DNA of 64,000 nucleotides from an uncultured Prevotella sp. (GTDB lineage Bacteria > Bacteroidota > Bacteroidia > Bacteroidales > Bacteroidaceae). The notes beneath the pieces were generated by a model that was given only the letters and a program-made list of their open reading frames with translations, searched no databases and had not been told where the DNA came from. Made by a program: the position numbers and the translations under genes. Position 1 is the stretch's first letter; each line of letters opens with the position of its first letter. Below, in pieces: positions 34,746-43,207 of this stretch. Where the stretch lies: NCBI RefSeq assembly GCF_937863835.1, contig NZ_CALMHT010000111.1:1-64000 (forward strand). The letters run 5' to 3'.

Positions 34746-35075
34746 TTAATTTTTTGTGTTTATTGTGATTCCTATCATTTTAAGTTCTTTGTCAGTTTCA
34801 TTCCATATAGAATGTTTTATTTTTCCATCAACATATATCGCTTCATCTTCCTTTATACGAAAGAGCTCTTGACCTATATGTATAGTCGCGACCCCTTTGG
34901 TAACAATGAAAAAATGACTATGCTGATGTGTGTGACTGGGTCTCGGACCGCCGCCATTGGGTTCTATGTATGCTATAGCGCAATCTAAGAATTCTCCTTT
35001 GATTGGTTCTCCATATATTTTTTTTGCCTTGAAACCTATATGATAAGGTGGAGTTACGTAATCGGATTTGTTCAT
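34746..35075 (-). CDS. Small cupin-domain protein inserted in the trp operon
   Basis: This 109-residue single-domain cupin has the metal-binding motif HTHQHSHFF (His48, 50, 52, 54) and a later His88 in the second motif, with GVATIHIGQELFRIKEDEAI forming the barrel strands. Its ATG overlaps the trpG stop by 4 bp (ATGA), and trpD follows after 7 bp, so it is translated with the Trp genes. Cupins of this size are often sugar-binding or small-molecule sensors or isomerases; no specific role is clear. Its codon use is visibly more AT-rich than the trp genes around it, which suggests a later insertion. Confidence 0.82.
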   Translation of the reverse strand: MNKSDYVTPPYHIGFKAKKIYGEPIKGEFLDCAIAYIEPNGGGPRPSHTHQHSHFFIVTKGVATIHIGQELFRIKEDEAIYVDGKIKHSIWNETDKELKMIGITINTKN

Positions 35076-35635
35076 AATTTCAAAAAGTTTTGAATGATTG
35101 TTCTTCCTTTCGGTGTCAGCACACTTTCGGGGTGAAACTGGATGCCGTGGATATTGTATTCCTTGTGGCGCAGTCCCATTATCTGACCCTCGTCGCTTTC
35201 GGCGGTCACTTCGAGACAGTCGGGCAGACCGTCACGGGATACCACCCATGAGTGGTAGCGCCCCATGGTGATGCGTGGGGGCAGACCTTGGAAAATGGGG
35301 TCGTTGCCCAATTGTGTACCTTCGGTAGCTACACCGTGGAACACCTCACTGAGGTTGGTCAGTCGGGCACCGAAGGCTTCTCCTATGGCCTGATGACCGA
35401 GGCATACGCCCAGTATCGGTTTCTTGCCTGCGTAAGTCTTGATGACATCAAGCAGCAGTCCCGCTTCTGAAGGGATACCCGGACCCGGACTGAGTATGAT
35501 TTTGTCAAACTCTTCAAGCATCGGCATCTCAAACTGATCATTGCGGTACACTGTCACATCAGCTCCCAGTTCTTTGACAAGGTGACTCAAATTGTATGTG
35601 AAAGAGTCGTAATTATCTATGATTACTATTTTCAT
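35072..35635 (-). CDS. trpG: Anthranilate synthase, glutamine amidotransferase subunit
   Basis: The 187-residue class I amidotransferase supplies ammonia to TrpE. It has IIDNYDSFTYNL at the start, the nucleophile Cys78 in GVCLGHQAIGEAFG and the His-Glu pair in IHGIQFHPESVLTPKG. It lies 4 bp after trpE. Such subunits can also serve para-aminobenzoate synthase, but the operon points to tryptophan. Confidence 0.95.
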   Translation of the reverse strand: MKIVIIDNYDSFTYNLSHLVKELGADVTVYRNDQFEMPMLEEFDKIILSPGPGIPSEAGLLLDVIKTYAGKKPILGVCLGHQAIGEAFGARLTNLSEVFHGVATEGTQLGNDPIFQGLPPRITMGRYHSWVVSRDGLPDCLEVTAESDEGQIMGLRHKEYNIHGIQFHPESVLTPKGRTIIQNFLKL

Positions 35636-35639
35636 GACC

Positions 35640-37061
35640 TTACATATCTTCTGCCAGAAGAATGGCTCTCCTTAAAGCCCCTAATTTGTTGTTGACTTCC
35701 TGTAACTCGTATTCCTCGTCGCTCTTGGCGACAATGCCGCCGCCCGCCTGGAACCACAGTTCACCGTTACGACTGACGAAGGTGCGGATGGTGATGGCCT
35801 GGTTGAGATTGCCGTTGAGACCTATAAAACCGATACAGCCGCCGTAGGCACCGCGGTTGTGCGGTTCATACTCACTGATGAGTTGCATAGCCCTCACTTT
35901 CGGTGCTCCCGAAAGGGTGCCGGCGGGGAAGGTGTCGATGAATGCCTTGATGGGGTCGGCACCCTTGTCCAGTTCACCGCTTACCCTACTGACAAGATGT
36001 ATGACATGCGAGTAATACTGCAGGTCTTTGTAGAAGTCGACCTTCACGTTGTGGCAGTTGCGGCTCAGGTCGTTGCGGGCGAGGTCGACCAACATGACAT
36101 GTTCGGCATTCTCTTTGGGATCGTTACGCAGATATTCGGCACCTTGGCGGTCAGCCTCCGGGTCGCCTGTCCGTTTGGTGGTGCCGGCGATGGGGTCTAT
36201 GTAAGCCTTGTGACCCTCGATACGGCAGTGGGTTTCGGGTGAAGAACCGAAAATGCGGAATCCGCCGAAGTCGAAATAAAACAGATACGGCGACGGATTG
36301 ATGCTACGCAGCGCCCGATAGAGTTTGAAGTCATCGCCCTCGTATTTCTGTACGAACCGGCGGGAAAGGACAATCTGAAAGACATCACCGCGCATACAGT
36401 GCATGATACCCTTGCGGATGTTCGCCTTATGCTCCTCGTCGGTCAGCGGCGATGTCGTATCGCCGACAGGATGGAAATCGAAAGGTTTCACATTTCCCTT
36501 GTTCATATCCTTTTCTATCTTGTCGAGACAGCGACTGCCGTCTTTCTCATCTTCGCTGTCACTGATCAGCGTGACAATTGTCATCTTGTTATTGAAATGG
36601 TCGAAAACGATGATGTCCTTATATAATATGTAAAGCATATCAGGCGCGTCGTTCTTGGACATGGTCGTGTCTTTGACGGCGATATTCTCGAAATATCTCA
36701 CAGCATTGAAGGAAGTGTAACCATAGAGTCCGCAGAAATTGGCGCACTCGCCGGTCACGTTCAACCGATGAATGAAATCATTGATCACATGATCGGAGCG
36801 GTACTGACTGTTCACATCATGTTTGACGATGCTGCCGTCGGGGAAGGTGCAGATGCCGAACCCGTGATTAATAGCCACACTCGCGATAGGGTTGATGCCG
36901 ATAAACGAACGGCTGTTTTCACCGCCGTGATAATCGGAACTCTCCATCAGTGCACTCTGCGGGTAGATGTCGCGCACTTTCATGTACACACCGACCGGGG
37001 TGTACAGATCTGCCAGAATATGACGGCAGACGGTCTTGTAATTGAATTTAGAAATTTCCAT
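35640..37061 (-). CDS. trpE: Anthranilate synthase component I
   Basis: I start at the ATG at 37061 (MEISKFNYKTV); the frame runs upstream to 37142 but that part lies inside trpB. The 473-residue enzyme makes anthranilate from chorismate with TrpG. Near residue 53, LMESSDYHGGENSRSFIG corresponds to the Trp feedback site (LLES-type motif). The catalytic half has FQIVLSRRF, SPYLFYFDF, IDPIAGTTKRTGD, HVMLVDLARND and FPAGTLSGAPKVRAM. It overlaps the end of trpB by 14 bp. Confidence 0.95.
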   Translation of the reverse strand: MEISKFNYKTVCRHILADLYTPVGVYMKVRDIYPQSALMESSDYHGGENSRSFIGINPIASVAINHGFGICTFPDGSIVKHDVNSQYRSDHVINDFIHRLNVTGECANFCGLYGYTSFNAVRYFENIAVKDTTMSKNDAPDMLYILYKDIIVFDHFNNKMTIVTLISDSEDEKDGSRCLDKIEKDMNKGNVKPFDFHPVGDTTSPLTDEEHKANIRKGIMHCMRGDVFQIVLSRRFVQKYEGDDFKLYRALRSINPSPYLFYFDFGGFRIFGSSPETHCRIEGHKAYIDPIAGTTKRTGDPEADRQGAEYLRNDPKENAEHVMLVDLARNDLSRNCHNVKVDFYKDLQYYSHVIHLVSRVSGELDKGADPIKAFIDTFPAGTLSGAPKVRAMQLISEYEPHNRGAYGGCIGFIGLNGNLNQAITIRTFVSRNGELWFQAGGGIVAKSDEEYELQEVNNKLGALRRAILLAEDM

Positions 37062-38256
37062 ATTCTCCAGCCATTTTCTTGTTAGCCAAATAAGTTTCCA
37101 CATCTTTGTCGCCACGACCGCTGACGGTGAGGACAACCACATCGTCGGGACTGAACTTCATCTTACCCAGAGCGGCGACGGCATGGGCACTTTCCAGGGC
37201 AGGGATGATACCTTCCATCCGAGTCAGTTCATAAGCAGCCCTGACCGCTTCGTCGTCGTTGACTGAAAATACGGTGGCACGGTGCTGTTGCGCCATATTG
37301 GCATGAATCGGTCCGATGCCCGGATAATCCAGTCCGGCTGAGATCGTTTCGGCTTCGATGATCTGTCCGTCGGGTGTCTGCATCACCAATGTCTTGGAAC
37401 CATGTAGGATACCGAGTCGTCCGGCATGGATGGTGGCGGCCGTATGTCCGCTGTCAGCTCCCTTTCCGCCAGCTTCGGCAAGAACGATCTTCACACGTTC
37501 GTCGTCTATATAATGGTATATGGTACCAGCCGCATTACTGCCGCCGCCTACACATGCCATCAGATAATCGGGATAGTCGCGACCGATCTTTTCCTGCAGT
37601 TGTTGCTTGATTTCCTTAGATATGATACTCTGCAGGCGGGCCACCATGTCAGGATAAGGGTGGGGACCTACCGTGGAACCGATGATGTAGAAGGTATCGG
37701 CAGGGTGACAGCACCAGTCGCGTATCGCTTCGTTGGTGGCGTCTTTCAGTGTCATATTACCGGATGTGACGGGGCGCACTTCAGCACCGAGCATCTTCAT
37801 CCGTTCCACATTCGTGTGCTGTCGCTGCACATCCAGTGCTCCCTGATACACCACACAAGGCATATCCATCAGTGCACAGACCGTGGCTGTGGCCACACCG
37901 TGCTGACCGGCACCGGTCTCGGCGATGATACGGGTCTTGCCCATTTTCTTGGCAAGAAGGATCTGTCCGATGGTGTTGTTGATCTTGTGGGCACCCGTAT
38001 GATTGAGGTCCTCACGTTTGAGATACAGACGGCAACCGTATTTCTCACTCATGCGTTTGGCATAATAAAGAGGTGAAGGGCGACCGACATAATCCTTGAG
38101 AAGAGCGTAATACTCCTTTTTGAATTCCTCGGATTCGAGGATAGGAAGATACGATTTTCTCAGATTCTCCACTGTGGCATATAGAATCTCGGGAATGTAT
38201 GCACCTCCGAATTCACCATAATAGCCATTTTCATCCACTTGAAAAGTTTTGCTCAT
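37048..38256 (-). CDS. trpB: Tryptophan synthase beta subunit
   Basis: The 402-residue PLP enzyme joins indole and serine to make tryptophan. FGGAYIPEIL, the PLP lysine Lys91 in HTGAHKIN, AETGAGQHGVATA and GGGSNAAGTIY are diagnostic, and the glycine-rich phosphate site is intact. It is the first structural gene after the Trp leader, a Bacteroidetes-type order in which trpB leads and trpA ends the operon. Confidence 0.96.
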   Translation of the reverse strand: MSKTFQVDENGYYGEFGGAYIPEILYATVENLRKSYLPILESEEFKKEYYALLKDYVGRPSPLYYAKRMSEKYGCRLYLKREDLNHTGAHKINNTIGQILLAKKMGKTRIIAETGAGQHGVATATVCALMDMPCVVYQGALDVQRQHTNVERMKMLGAEVRPVTSGNMTLKDATNEAIRDWCCHPADTFYIIGSTVGPHPYPDMVARLQSIISKEIKQQLQEKIGRDYPDYLMACVGGGSNAAGTIYHYIDDERVKIVLAEAGGKGADSGHTAATIHAGRLGILHGSKTLVMQTPDGQIIEAETISAGLDYPGIGPIHANMAQQHRATVFSVNDDEAVRAAYELTRMEGIIPALESAHAVAALGKMKFSPDDVVVLTVSGRGDKDVETYLANKKMAGEYGNF

Positions 38257-38285
38257 ATTCTTGTTTTTTTTTGAAATTCCCCTAA

Positions 38286-38323
38286 ACGAAAAAAAGCCTG
38301 TCGTAAGAACGGCAGGCCTTTTT
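38286..38323 (-). terminator. Attenuator terminator of the trp operon with competing antiterminator
   Basis: On the minus strand a stem with GCCTG against CAGGC, extended by A/T pairs, one wobble and one mismatch, closes on loop TTCTTA and runs into seven Ts. The segment CGTTCTTACG (38302-38311, loop plus inner stem) can instead pair with CGTGAGTAACG at 38358-38368 over ten pairs with one bulge. That upstream strand covers the end and stop codon of the leader peptide. Free pairing (ribosome stalled at the Trp codons) opens the terminator; a ribosome at the stop masks the strand and allows termination. Confidence 0.82.
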
Positions 38324-38359
38324 GATATCTTTTTAATTTAATATATGCATACGGCAACG

Positions 38360-38422
38360 TTACTCACGACTATTTAATCTTGAGAATTGCCACCACCATG
38401 CATTATTTAAATTCTTAATCAT
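38360..38422 (-). CDS. trpL: Trp leader peptide (20 aa, Trp-Trp-Trp)
   Basis: A 20-residue frame on the minus strand reads MIKNLNNAWWWQFSRLNSRE with three consecutive Trp codons at 38390-38398. It lies between a consensus promoter (38450-38480) and an intrinsic terminator, 104 bp upstream of trpB. This is the arrangement of trp leader-peptide attenuation. Low charged tRNA-Trp should stall the ribosome at WWW and let transcription go on. Confidence 0.92.
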   Translation of the reverse strand: MIKNLNNAWWWQFSRLNSRE

Positions 38423-38449
38423 TTCTATTGATTTTTATTTATTTGCTTG

Positions 38450-38480
38450 CAAAATTACACTTTTTCCATGAAACACCAAA
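38450..38480 (-). promoter_or_regulatory. Promoter of the trp operon
   Basis: On the minus strand TTTG (38480-38477) and TAATTTTG (38457-38450) are separated by 19 bp, fitting the Bacteroidetes consensus. The start point would be near 38443, about 20 bases before the leader ATG. Confidence 0.75.
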
Positions 38481-38541
38481 CTTTTTGATAGTTTTTTTAC
38501 GCTTTTCTTATAAAATTCATTTTTATGGAAATAATATGCGT

Positions 38542-38958
38542 TTATGTCAAACTGTCAAACAGAATCGGTTGGTCCTTGCGGTAGGCGAGTCCGGTGACGA
38601 TACAGAGCAGTTCACCTTTCTGGTTGGTGATGCGTGCCTCCACGTAAGGTATCTTATGGTGGTTGACGATTTCCCTGGCTTCGGCGGTGAGCACGTCGCC
38701 CGCAAAAGCACTTTTTAGAAACGAGATATTGTTCTCGATACCGAAGGTCAGTGTACCATGACTGTTCATCGCCGCCGCGATAGCGATATCGGCGAGTGTG
38801 AAATAGGCTCCGCCCTGACATACATTACCGCCATTGAGATGCTTGTCCTCCACCGTCATCGTGGCTTTGGCATACCCTTCGCTGATTTCCACCAGCCGAC
38901 ATCCGTTGCTTGTCGCGAAACGGTCTCTCTTACCTAAATATTCTATTAATGTAGACAT
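38542..38958 (-). CDS. PaaI-type hotdog-fold thioesterase
   Basis: This 138-residue protein has the hotdog-fold pattern of acyl-CoA thioesterases: HLNGGNVCQGGAYFTLADIAIAAAMNSHG (the Asn/Gly-rich loop and central helix) and LTAEAREIVNHHKIPYVEARITNQKGELLC. These enzymes hydrolyse acyl- or aryl-CoA esters; the substrate is unknown. It lies 12 bp downstream of the kinase-nucleotidyltransferase fusion on the same strand, so they likely share a transcript. Confidence 0.85.
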   Translation of the reverse strand: MSTLIEYLGKRDRFATSNGCRLVEISEGYAKATMTVEDKHLNGGNVCQGGAYFTLADIAIAAAMNSHGTLTFGIENNISFLKSAFAGDVLTAEAREIVNHHKIPYVEARITNQKGELLCIVTGLAYRKDQPILFDSLT

Positions 38959-38970
38959 CTGTTGTTTTGT

Positions 38971-40923
38971 TTATGGAATGTTCAATGATGTGATTCCGGC
39001 ATAATTGATTACGGCGTTCCTCAAGGCATTATAATTGCCCATGTCATACATGTGGCCGTGAAGACTGACACCAATCAGTCCATCCTTTTCACGCACGTGG
39101 TCGAGCGCCGAGGTCAGTTCTATCTCCTGATCAGAATCACCTGAGTCGATGATATCCTGTTCCAGTTGTTCGAAAACAGCCGGTGTGAGGATGTACTGAC
39201 CGAAGACTGAATAATATCTGTTCTCGCCATTCTTCATCCTGACGCCGAGAAAATCTTCGGCATAGCCCGCCTTCGGCTTTTCGCAGAAAGAAGTGATATT
39301 CATTTCTGTTTCATCCTTGTCTTCCCATGCACCGGTCATCACACCGTAATGTGAAACGTTGGCAAGCGGGATATCGTGGATAGCCACCATCGATTTGTTG
39401 TATTTCTCGAATTTCTCTATGAGTTGCAGGGCGCATGGTTTGTTGGTATCGCTCCTGTACAAGGTGTCGCCCAACAGCAATAGGACCGGTTCCCCGTTGG
39501 TGAAGTCGATCGCCTGATAGACGGCATGTCCGAATCCACGTTTCTTGTTCTGATAGACGTAAGTCAGTCTTTTACCGATATCCAGTATGATGTTTTCATA
39601 TTCTTGCATCTGCGGACTCAATTTGTTCAGATGTTCCGCGGACAGAGGTGTCTCGAAAAAATCGCGATATTGCTGTCTTTCATCTTCGGAACCGAGTACA
39701 AGACAAACCTCATCGATACCACTTGCTATCAGTTCTTCAAGGAGTATCAGAATGACCGGTTTTACCATACCGTCTTTATCTGGAACGGGGAAGAAGTCTT
39801 TCTTCAGCGACCGGGTGGCGGGATATAGTCGTGTTCCGAAACCGGCGACAGGAATTACCGCCTTGTGTATTGTATGCACAGGACGGAGCGTCAGTTTGTA
39901 AGGCTTCATCCCTTCCTTGGTCAAGTATTCCAGCAGTTGCTCCTGCGTATTTTCGTCTTTGGCGAGAAACTGTATGGAACCGTCGCCCTGTGAACCTACT
40001 CCTTTTCCGCCATAGACCAGCGGTTGGATATTCGGATCCTTGAGTACCTGATGCAGTTTGGGTGAAGCCAGTTCATCCGGACACATCGGTGCGATATCCC
40101 TGTCGAAAAGTTGCTGGGCTTCTGTCATCAGATGTCCCAACGCCTCGGCATTGCCCGTAGCCATATATTCGATAGCCCGGTGGATGATGGCGTGGTTCTT
40201 CTTACCCAAAGCGTCCTGTTCGCGCTTTTCTGCCTCTGTGGCTGCGAAAGGGAAACCCTTGTTCAGTTGACGGAGAATCTTAATTGTATCCTTTTTGGCG
40301 CAGAGGTCGGCGAATACCCAATACAGATGTTTCTTGACATTGATAGATTTAACCTCTATCTCGTCACCGTCGAAAGTCATCAGATTCGGTTTGACACCGA
40401 AAGCACACGCCTGGTCAAGACGGCCGCAGCGGGATGAGGTGCGCAGTTCACCGACATAAGCGATATTCATTTCGCCCATCGTGTTGAGGTTGAGACCGTA
40501 TACTGTATTGAAAGCGCGCGCCACAAGTACGCAGATGGCGGCACTGGATGACAGACCGCTCTTCATAGGAAGCGTCATCTTCTTGATAGTAATCTTGACA
40601 CCGCCCACCTTGTACCATTCCAGCATGTACGAAGCCACACCGGCGCAATAACAGAAGAAAGAACCGGATTTGGCCACCTTCTTGAGTTCATTGTCACTCA
40701 TCCTGCACGAGAAATCCTGCCATACTTCCTTTATTTCGGGGGCATCTGAGTACATTTCAAAGATACTGGATTTCTCTACTTCCGCTTCGATACCCTGTTC
40801 GATACCTGTCACAATAGAAAGACCTGGTTCTATTTCCGCATTCATCGCCCGGTATTTTCCCGCCCAGTCGGTATGTTCGCCAAACAGGCACAGACGGCCT
40901 GGTACGAAAAGAGTTGTTGCCAT
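38971..40923 (-). CDS. GHMP sugar kinase fused to sugar-1-phosphate nucleotidyltransferase
   Basis: This 650-residue fusion starts with a galactokinase-like GHMP kinase (1-345): FGEHTDW (14-20), the ATP loop PMKSGLSSSAA (119-129), a GRLDQACAFG segment (167-176) and GGKGVGSQGDG (306-315). Residues 352-645 are a GalU-like nucleotidyltransferase: VIPVAGFGTRLYPAT (356-370), a KPVI segment (388-391) and LLLLGDTLY. Together they would phosphorylate a free sugar at C1 and couple it to a nucleotide, a salvage route to a nucleotide sugar. B. fragilis Fkp has the same logic with the domains reversed. The sugar is not known. Confidence 0.88.
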   Translation of the reverse strand: MATTLFVPGRLCLFGEHTDWAGKYRAMNAEIEPGLSIVTGIEQGIEAEVEKSSIFEMYSDAPEIKEVWQDFSCRMSDNELKKVAKSGSFFCYCAGVASYMLEWYKVGGVKITIKKMTLPMKSGLSSSAAICVLVARAFNTVYGLNLNTMGEMNIAYVGELRTSSRCGRLDQACAFGVKPNLMTFDGDEIEVKSINVKKHLYWVFADLCAKKDTIKILRQLNKGFPFAATEAEKREQDALGKKNHAIIHRAIEYMATGNAEALGHLMTEAQQLFDRDIAPMCPDELASPKLHQVLKDPNIQPLVYGGKGVGSQGDGSIQFLAKDENTQEQLLEYLTKEGMKPYKLTLRPVHTIHKAVIPVAGFGTRLYPATRSLKKDFFPVPDKDGMVKPVILILLEELIASGIDEVCLVLGSEDERQQYRDFFETPLSAEHLNKLSPQMQEYENIILDIGKRLTYVYQNKKRGFGHAVYQAIDFTNGEPVLLLLGDTLYRSDTNKPCALQLIEKFEKYNKSMVAIHDIPLANVSHYGVMTGAWEDKDETEMNITSFCEKPKAGYAEDFLGVRMKNGENRYYSVFGQYILTPAVFEQLEQDIIDSGDSDQEIELTSALDHVREKDGLIGVSLHGHMYDMGNYNALRNAVINYAGITSLNIP

Positions 40924-41002
40924 AATATTAAGATTACATATATTTCTTTATGAGCAAAGTTAACCATTTTTTCTGTTTTCGCAAAAAAAAAGGATTAAAT
41001 TG

Positions 41003-41032
41003 TTGCGTATACCGATATTATTTGTACTTTTG
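41003..41032 (+). promoter_or_regulatory. Promoter of glmS
   Basis: TTG at 41003-41005 and TACTTTTG at 41025-41032 are 19 bp apart, 30 bp before the glmS ATG at 41063. No glmS-type ribozyme is expected or seen in this short leader. Confidence 0.6.
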
Positions 41033-41062
41033 CCGTCAGTAAACATATATAAACTTATTAAT

Positions 41063-42916
41063 ATGTGTGGAATTGTAGGATACATTGGATTTCGTGATGC
41101 TTATCCCATATTGATCCAGGGATTAAAAAGATTGGAGTATCGCGGTTATGACAGTGCCGGAGTGGCGCTTATTTCGGATAACGACAAACACCTTAATATA
41201 TATAAGGAGAAAGGTAAGGTCGCTGTATTGGAAAATTCTGCCAAAGACAAGGACCTGAGCGGTACTGTCGGTATGGCCCATACCCGTTGGGCTACGCATG
41301 GTGAACCTTCGTCTGTGAATGCGCATCCGCATTTGTCGCAGAGTGGCAGGTTGGCTATCGTACATAATGGTATTATAGAAAACTATGCTTCTCTGAAGAC
41401 CTATCTGACCGATAAAGGCTTTACCTTTAAAAGTAGTACGGATACCGAAGTTCTGGTACAGTTGATAGAATATATGCAGCAAACCTATAACCTGTGTCTT
41501 GCACAGGCCACCCGTTATGCGCTCCGTAAAGTGGTAGGTGCATACGCCATCGTCGTGATGGACAAGGAACACCCTGATGAACTGGTGGCAGCCCGTAAGA
41601 GCAGTCCGCTCGTGATCGGTATCGGTGAGGATAACAAAGAATTTCTCATCGCGTCGGATGCATTGCCAATAGCAGGATATACACATAATATGGTATATAT
41701 CAACGACGAAGAAGTAGTATTGCTGCGCCGTAATCAACCGATATCCGTCAAGAATCTGAAGAACGAAGATGTGAATATCGACGTTAAACAGGTTGACATC
41801 GACCTGGATAAACTGGAGAAGGGCGGTTATGACCATTATATGCTGAAAGAGATTTTCGAACAGCCGGAAGCGATATCCAACTGTATGAGAGGACGTCTCA
41901 TCAAAGCGAAACATGATATCGTGCTGAGTGCCATCAACCTGCATCATGACCAGTTGGTCGGTGCCAAGCGGTTTATCATTGTGGCATGCGGTACGTCGTG
42001 GCACGCAGGACTGATAGGTAAACAGTATATTGAAAGTTATTGCCATATCCCAGTCACCGTAGAATACGCTTCCGAGTTCCGTTACCGGAATCCGGTCATA
42101 CTGCCTGATGATGTGGTGATCGCCATCTCGCAGAGTGGTGAGACGGCGGATACGTTGGCGGCTTTCCAACTGGCGAAGGCCCATCGCGCCTTGTGTTTCG
42201 GTATTGTCAACGCCGTCGGTTCCAGTGTGGCACGTGCCTCCGATACAGGTATCTACACACACGTAGGACCTGAGATAGGTGTCGCTTCCACAAAAGCGTT
42301 CACCGGTCAGGTGATGGTTCTCGCCCTGTTTGCCCTGGCTCTGGCCAAAGCCAAAAACACGATTGAGAAGAAAGAATTCGAAGAGATCGTAGACGAACTG
42401 GCTATCATACCCGAGAAAATGAAAGTGGTACTGCAGCAGAACGACCGTATAGCCGAAATCGCAAAGACGTATACATACGCGCGCAACTTCCTCTATATGG
42501 GTCGCGGATTCAATTATCCAGTCGCCATGGAGGGTGCCCTTAAACTGAAAGAGATCAGTTATATCCATGCCGAAGGTTATCCGGCAGCAGAGATGAAACA
42601 CGGACCGATAGCCTTGGTGGATACCGAGATGCCCGTCGTGTTCGTAGCCACCCACCATCAGTTGTACGCCAAGATTATCTCTAATATTGAAGAGGTGAAA
42701 GCACGTAACGGCAGGGTGCTGGCTGTGGTGACCCAAGGAGATACCAGTGTCAGAAAGATAGCCGAACATATTATTGAGGTTCCGCCCACAATGGCGTCAC
42801 TGGCACCGTTGCTTTCGGTGATACCGTTGCAGTTGCTGGCATATCATGTAGCAGTGGATAAAGGTCTGAACGTGGACCAGCCCCGCAATCTTGCCAAATC
42901 GGTTACGGTGGAATAA
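41063..42916 (+). CDS. glmS: Glutamine--fructose-6-phosphate aminotransferase (isomerizing)
   Basis: I start at the ATG at 41063, because the mature enzyme needs Cys2 as the N-terminal nucleophile (MCGIVGYIG). The 617-residue enzyme makes glucosamine-6-phosphate for peptidoglycan and lipopolysaccharide. The glutaminase domain covers 1-240 (AHTRWATHGEPS), followed by two SIS domains with ACGTSWHAGLIGK, ISQSGETADTLAA and the C-terminal LAKSVTVE. It is monocistronic with a terminator 28 bp after the stop. Confidence 0.97.
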   Translation: MCGIVGYIGFRDAYPILIQGLKRLEYRGYDSAGVALISDNDKHLNIYKEKGKVAVLENSAKDKDLSGTVGMAHTRWATHGEPSSVNAHPHLSQSGRLAIVHNGIIENYASLKTYLTDKGFTFKSSTDTEVLVQLIEYMQQTYNLCLAQATRYALRKVVGAYAIVVMDKEHPDELVAARKSSPLVIGIGEDNKEFLIASDALPIAGYTHNMVYINDEEVVLLRRNQPISVKNLKNEDVNIDVKQVDIDLDKLEKGGYDHYMLKEIFEQPEAISNCMRGRLIKAKHDIVLSAINLHHDQLVGAKRFIIVACGTSWHAGLIGKQYIESYCHIPVTVEYASEFRYRNPVILPDDVVIAISQSGETADTLAAFQLAKAHRALCFGIVNAVGSSVARASDTGIYTHVGPEIGVASTKAFTGQVMVLALFALALAKAKNTIEKKEFEEIVDELAIIPEKMKVVLQQNDRIAEIAKTYTYARNFLYMGRGFNYPVAMEGALKLKEISYIHAEGYPAAEMKHGPIALVDTEMPVVFVATHHQLYAKIISNIEEVKARNGRVLAVVTQGDTSVRKIAEHIIEVPPTMASLAPLLSVIPLQLLAYHVAVDKGLNVDQPRNLAKSVTVE

Positions 42917-42944
42917 TACTCAGTATATCATTTTTTCATCATAT

Positions 42945-42981
42945 AGAGCCTCTTTCCTTAGTGGGAAAAGGCTCTTTTTTA
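42945..42981 (+). terminator. Rho-independent terminator of glmS
   Basis: AGAGCC (42945-42950) pairs with GGCTCT (42970-42975), extended inward by TTTCC/GGGAAA, followed by six Ts. Confidence 0.85.
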
Positions 42982-43070
42982 TAGTCGAAAACAAACGATT
43001 AAGTGCTTGTTTTACACTATATATAGATGCTTTTTGACATAAAACGTACCTTTTTTTTTGATTTTCCAAT

Positions 43071-43129
43071 AAAGTGTCAATATTGAGCAAAAAAGTATTA
43101 TATTAATAAATAATGATTACTTAACTTTG
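43071..43129 (+). promoter_or_regulatory. PUL operator-promoter A (susC unit)
   Basis: AAAGTGT at 43071-43077 and AAAGTAT at 43092-43098 are direct repeats with starts 21 bp apart. The -7 box TAACTTTG is at 43122-43129. The second repeat occupies the place where a -33 element would be. The same module, with the same spacings, stands at 51518 and 54109. The spacing fits an AraC-type activator, such as a hybrid two-component regulator, on one helix face. Confidence 0.8.
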
Positions 43130-43207
43130 CCAACGATATTTAACCAATATCAATATTAATAAGATAAAATTAGCTAGGATTTAATGCTATTAACTAAAAT
43201 AATGATT

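Noticed and set aside
37062..37142. N-terminal extension of trpE into trpB
   Set aside because: The extension has no similarity to TrpE and would overlap trpB by 95 bp; the ATG at 37061 fits the family start.
41123..42769. Open frame of 548 codons on the minus strand inside glmS
   Set aside because: It is wholly antisense to glmS, His/Tyr/Gln rich without any domain pattern, and arises from the codon bias of the real gene.
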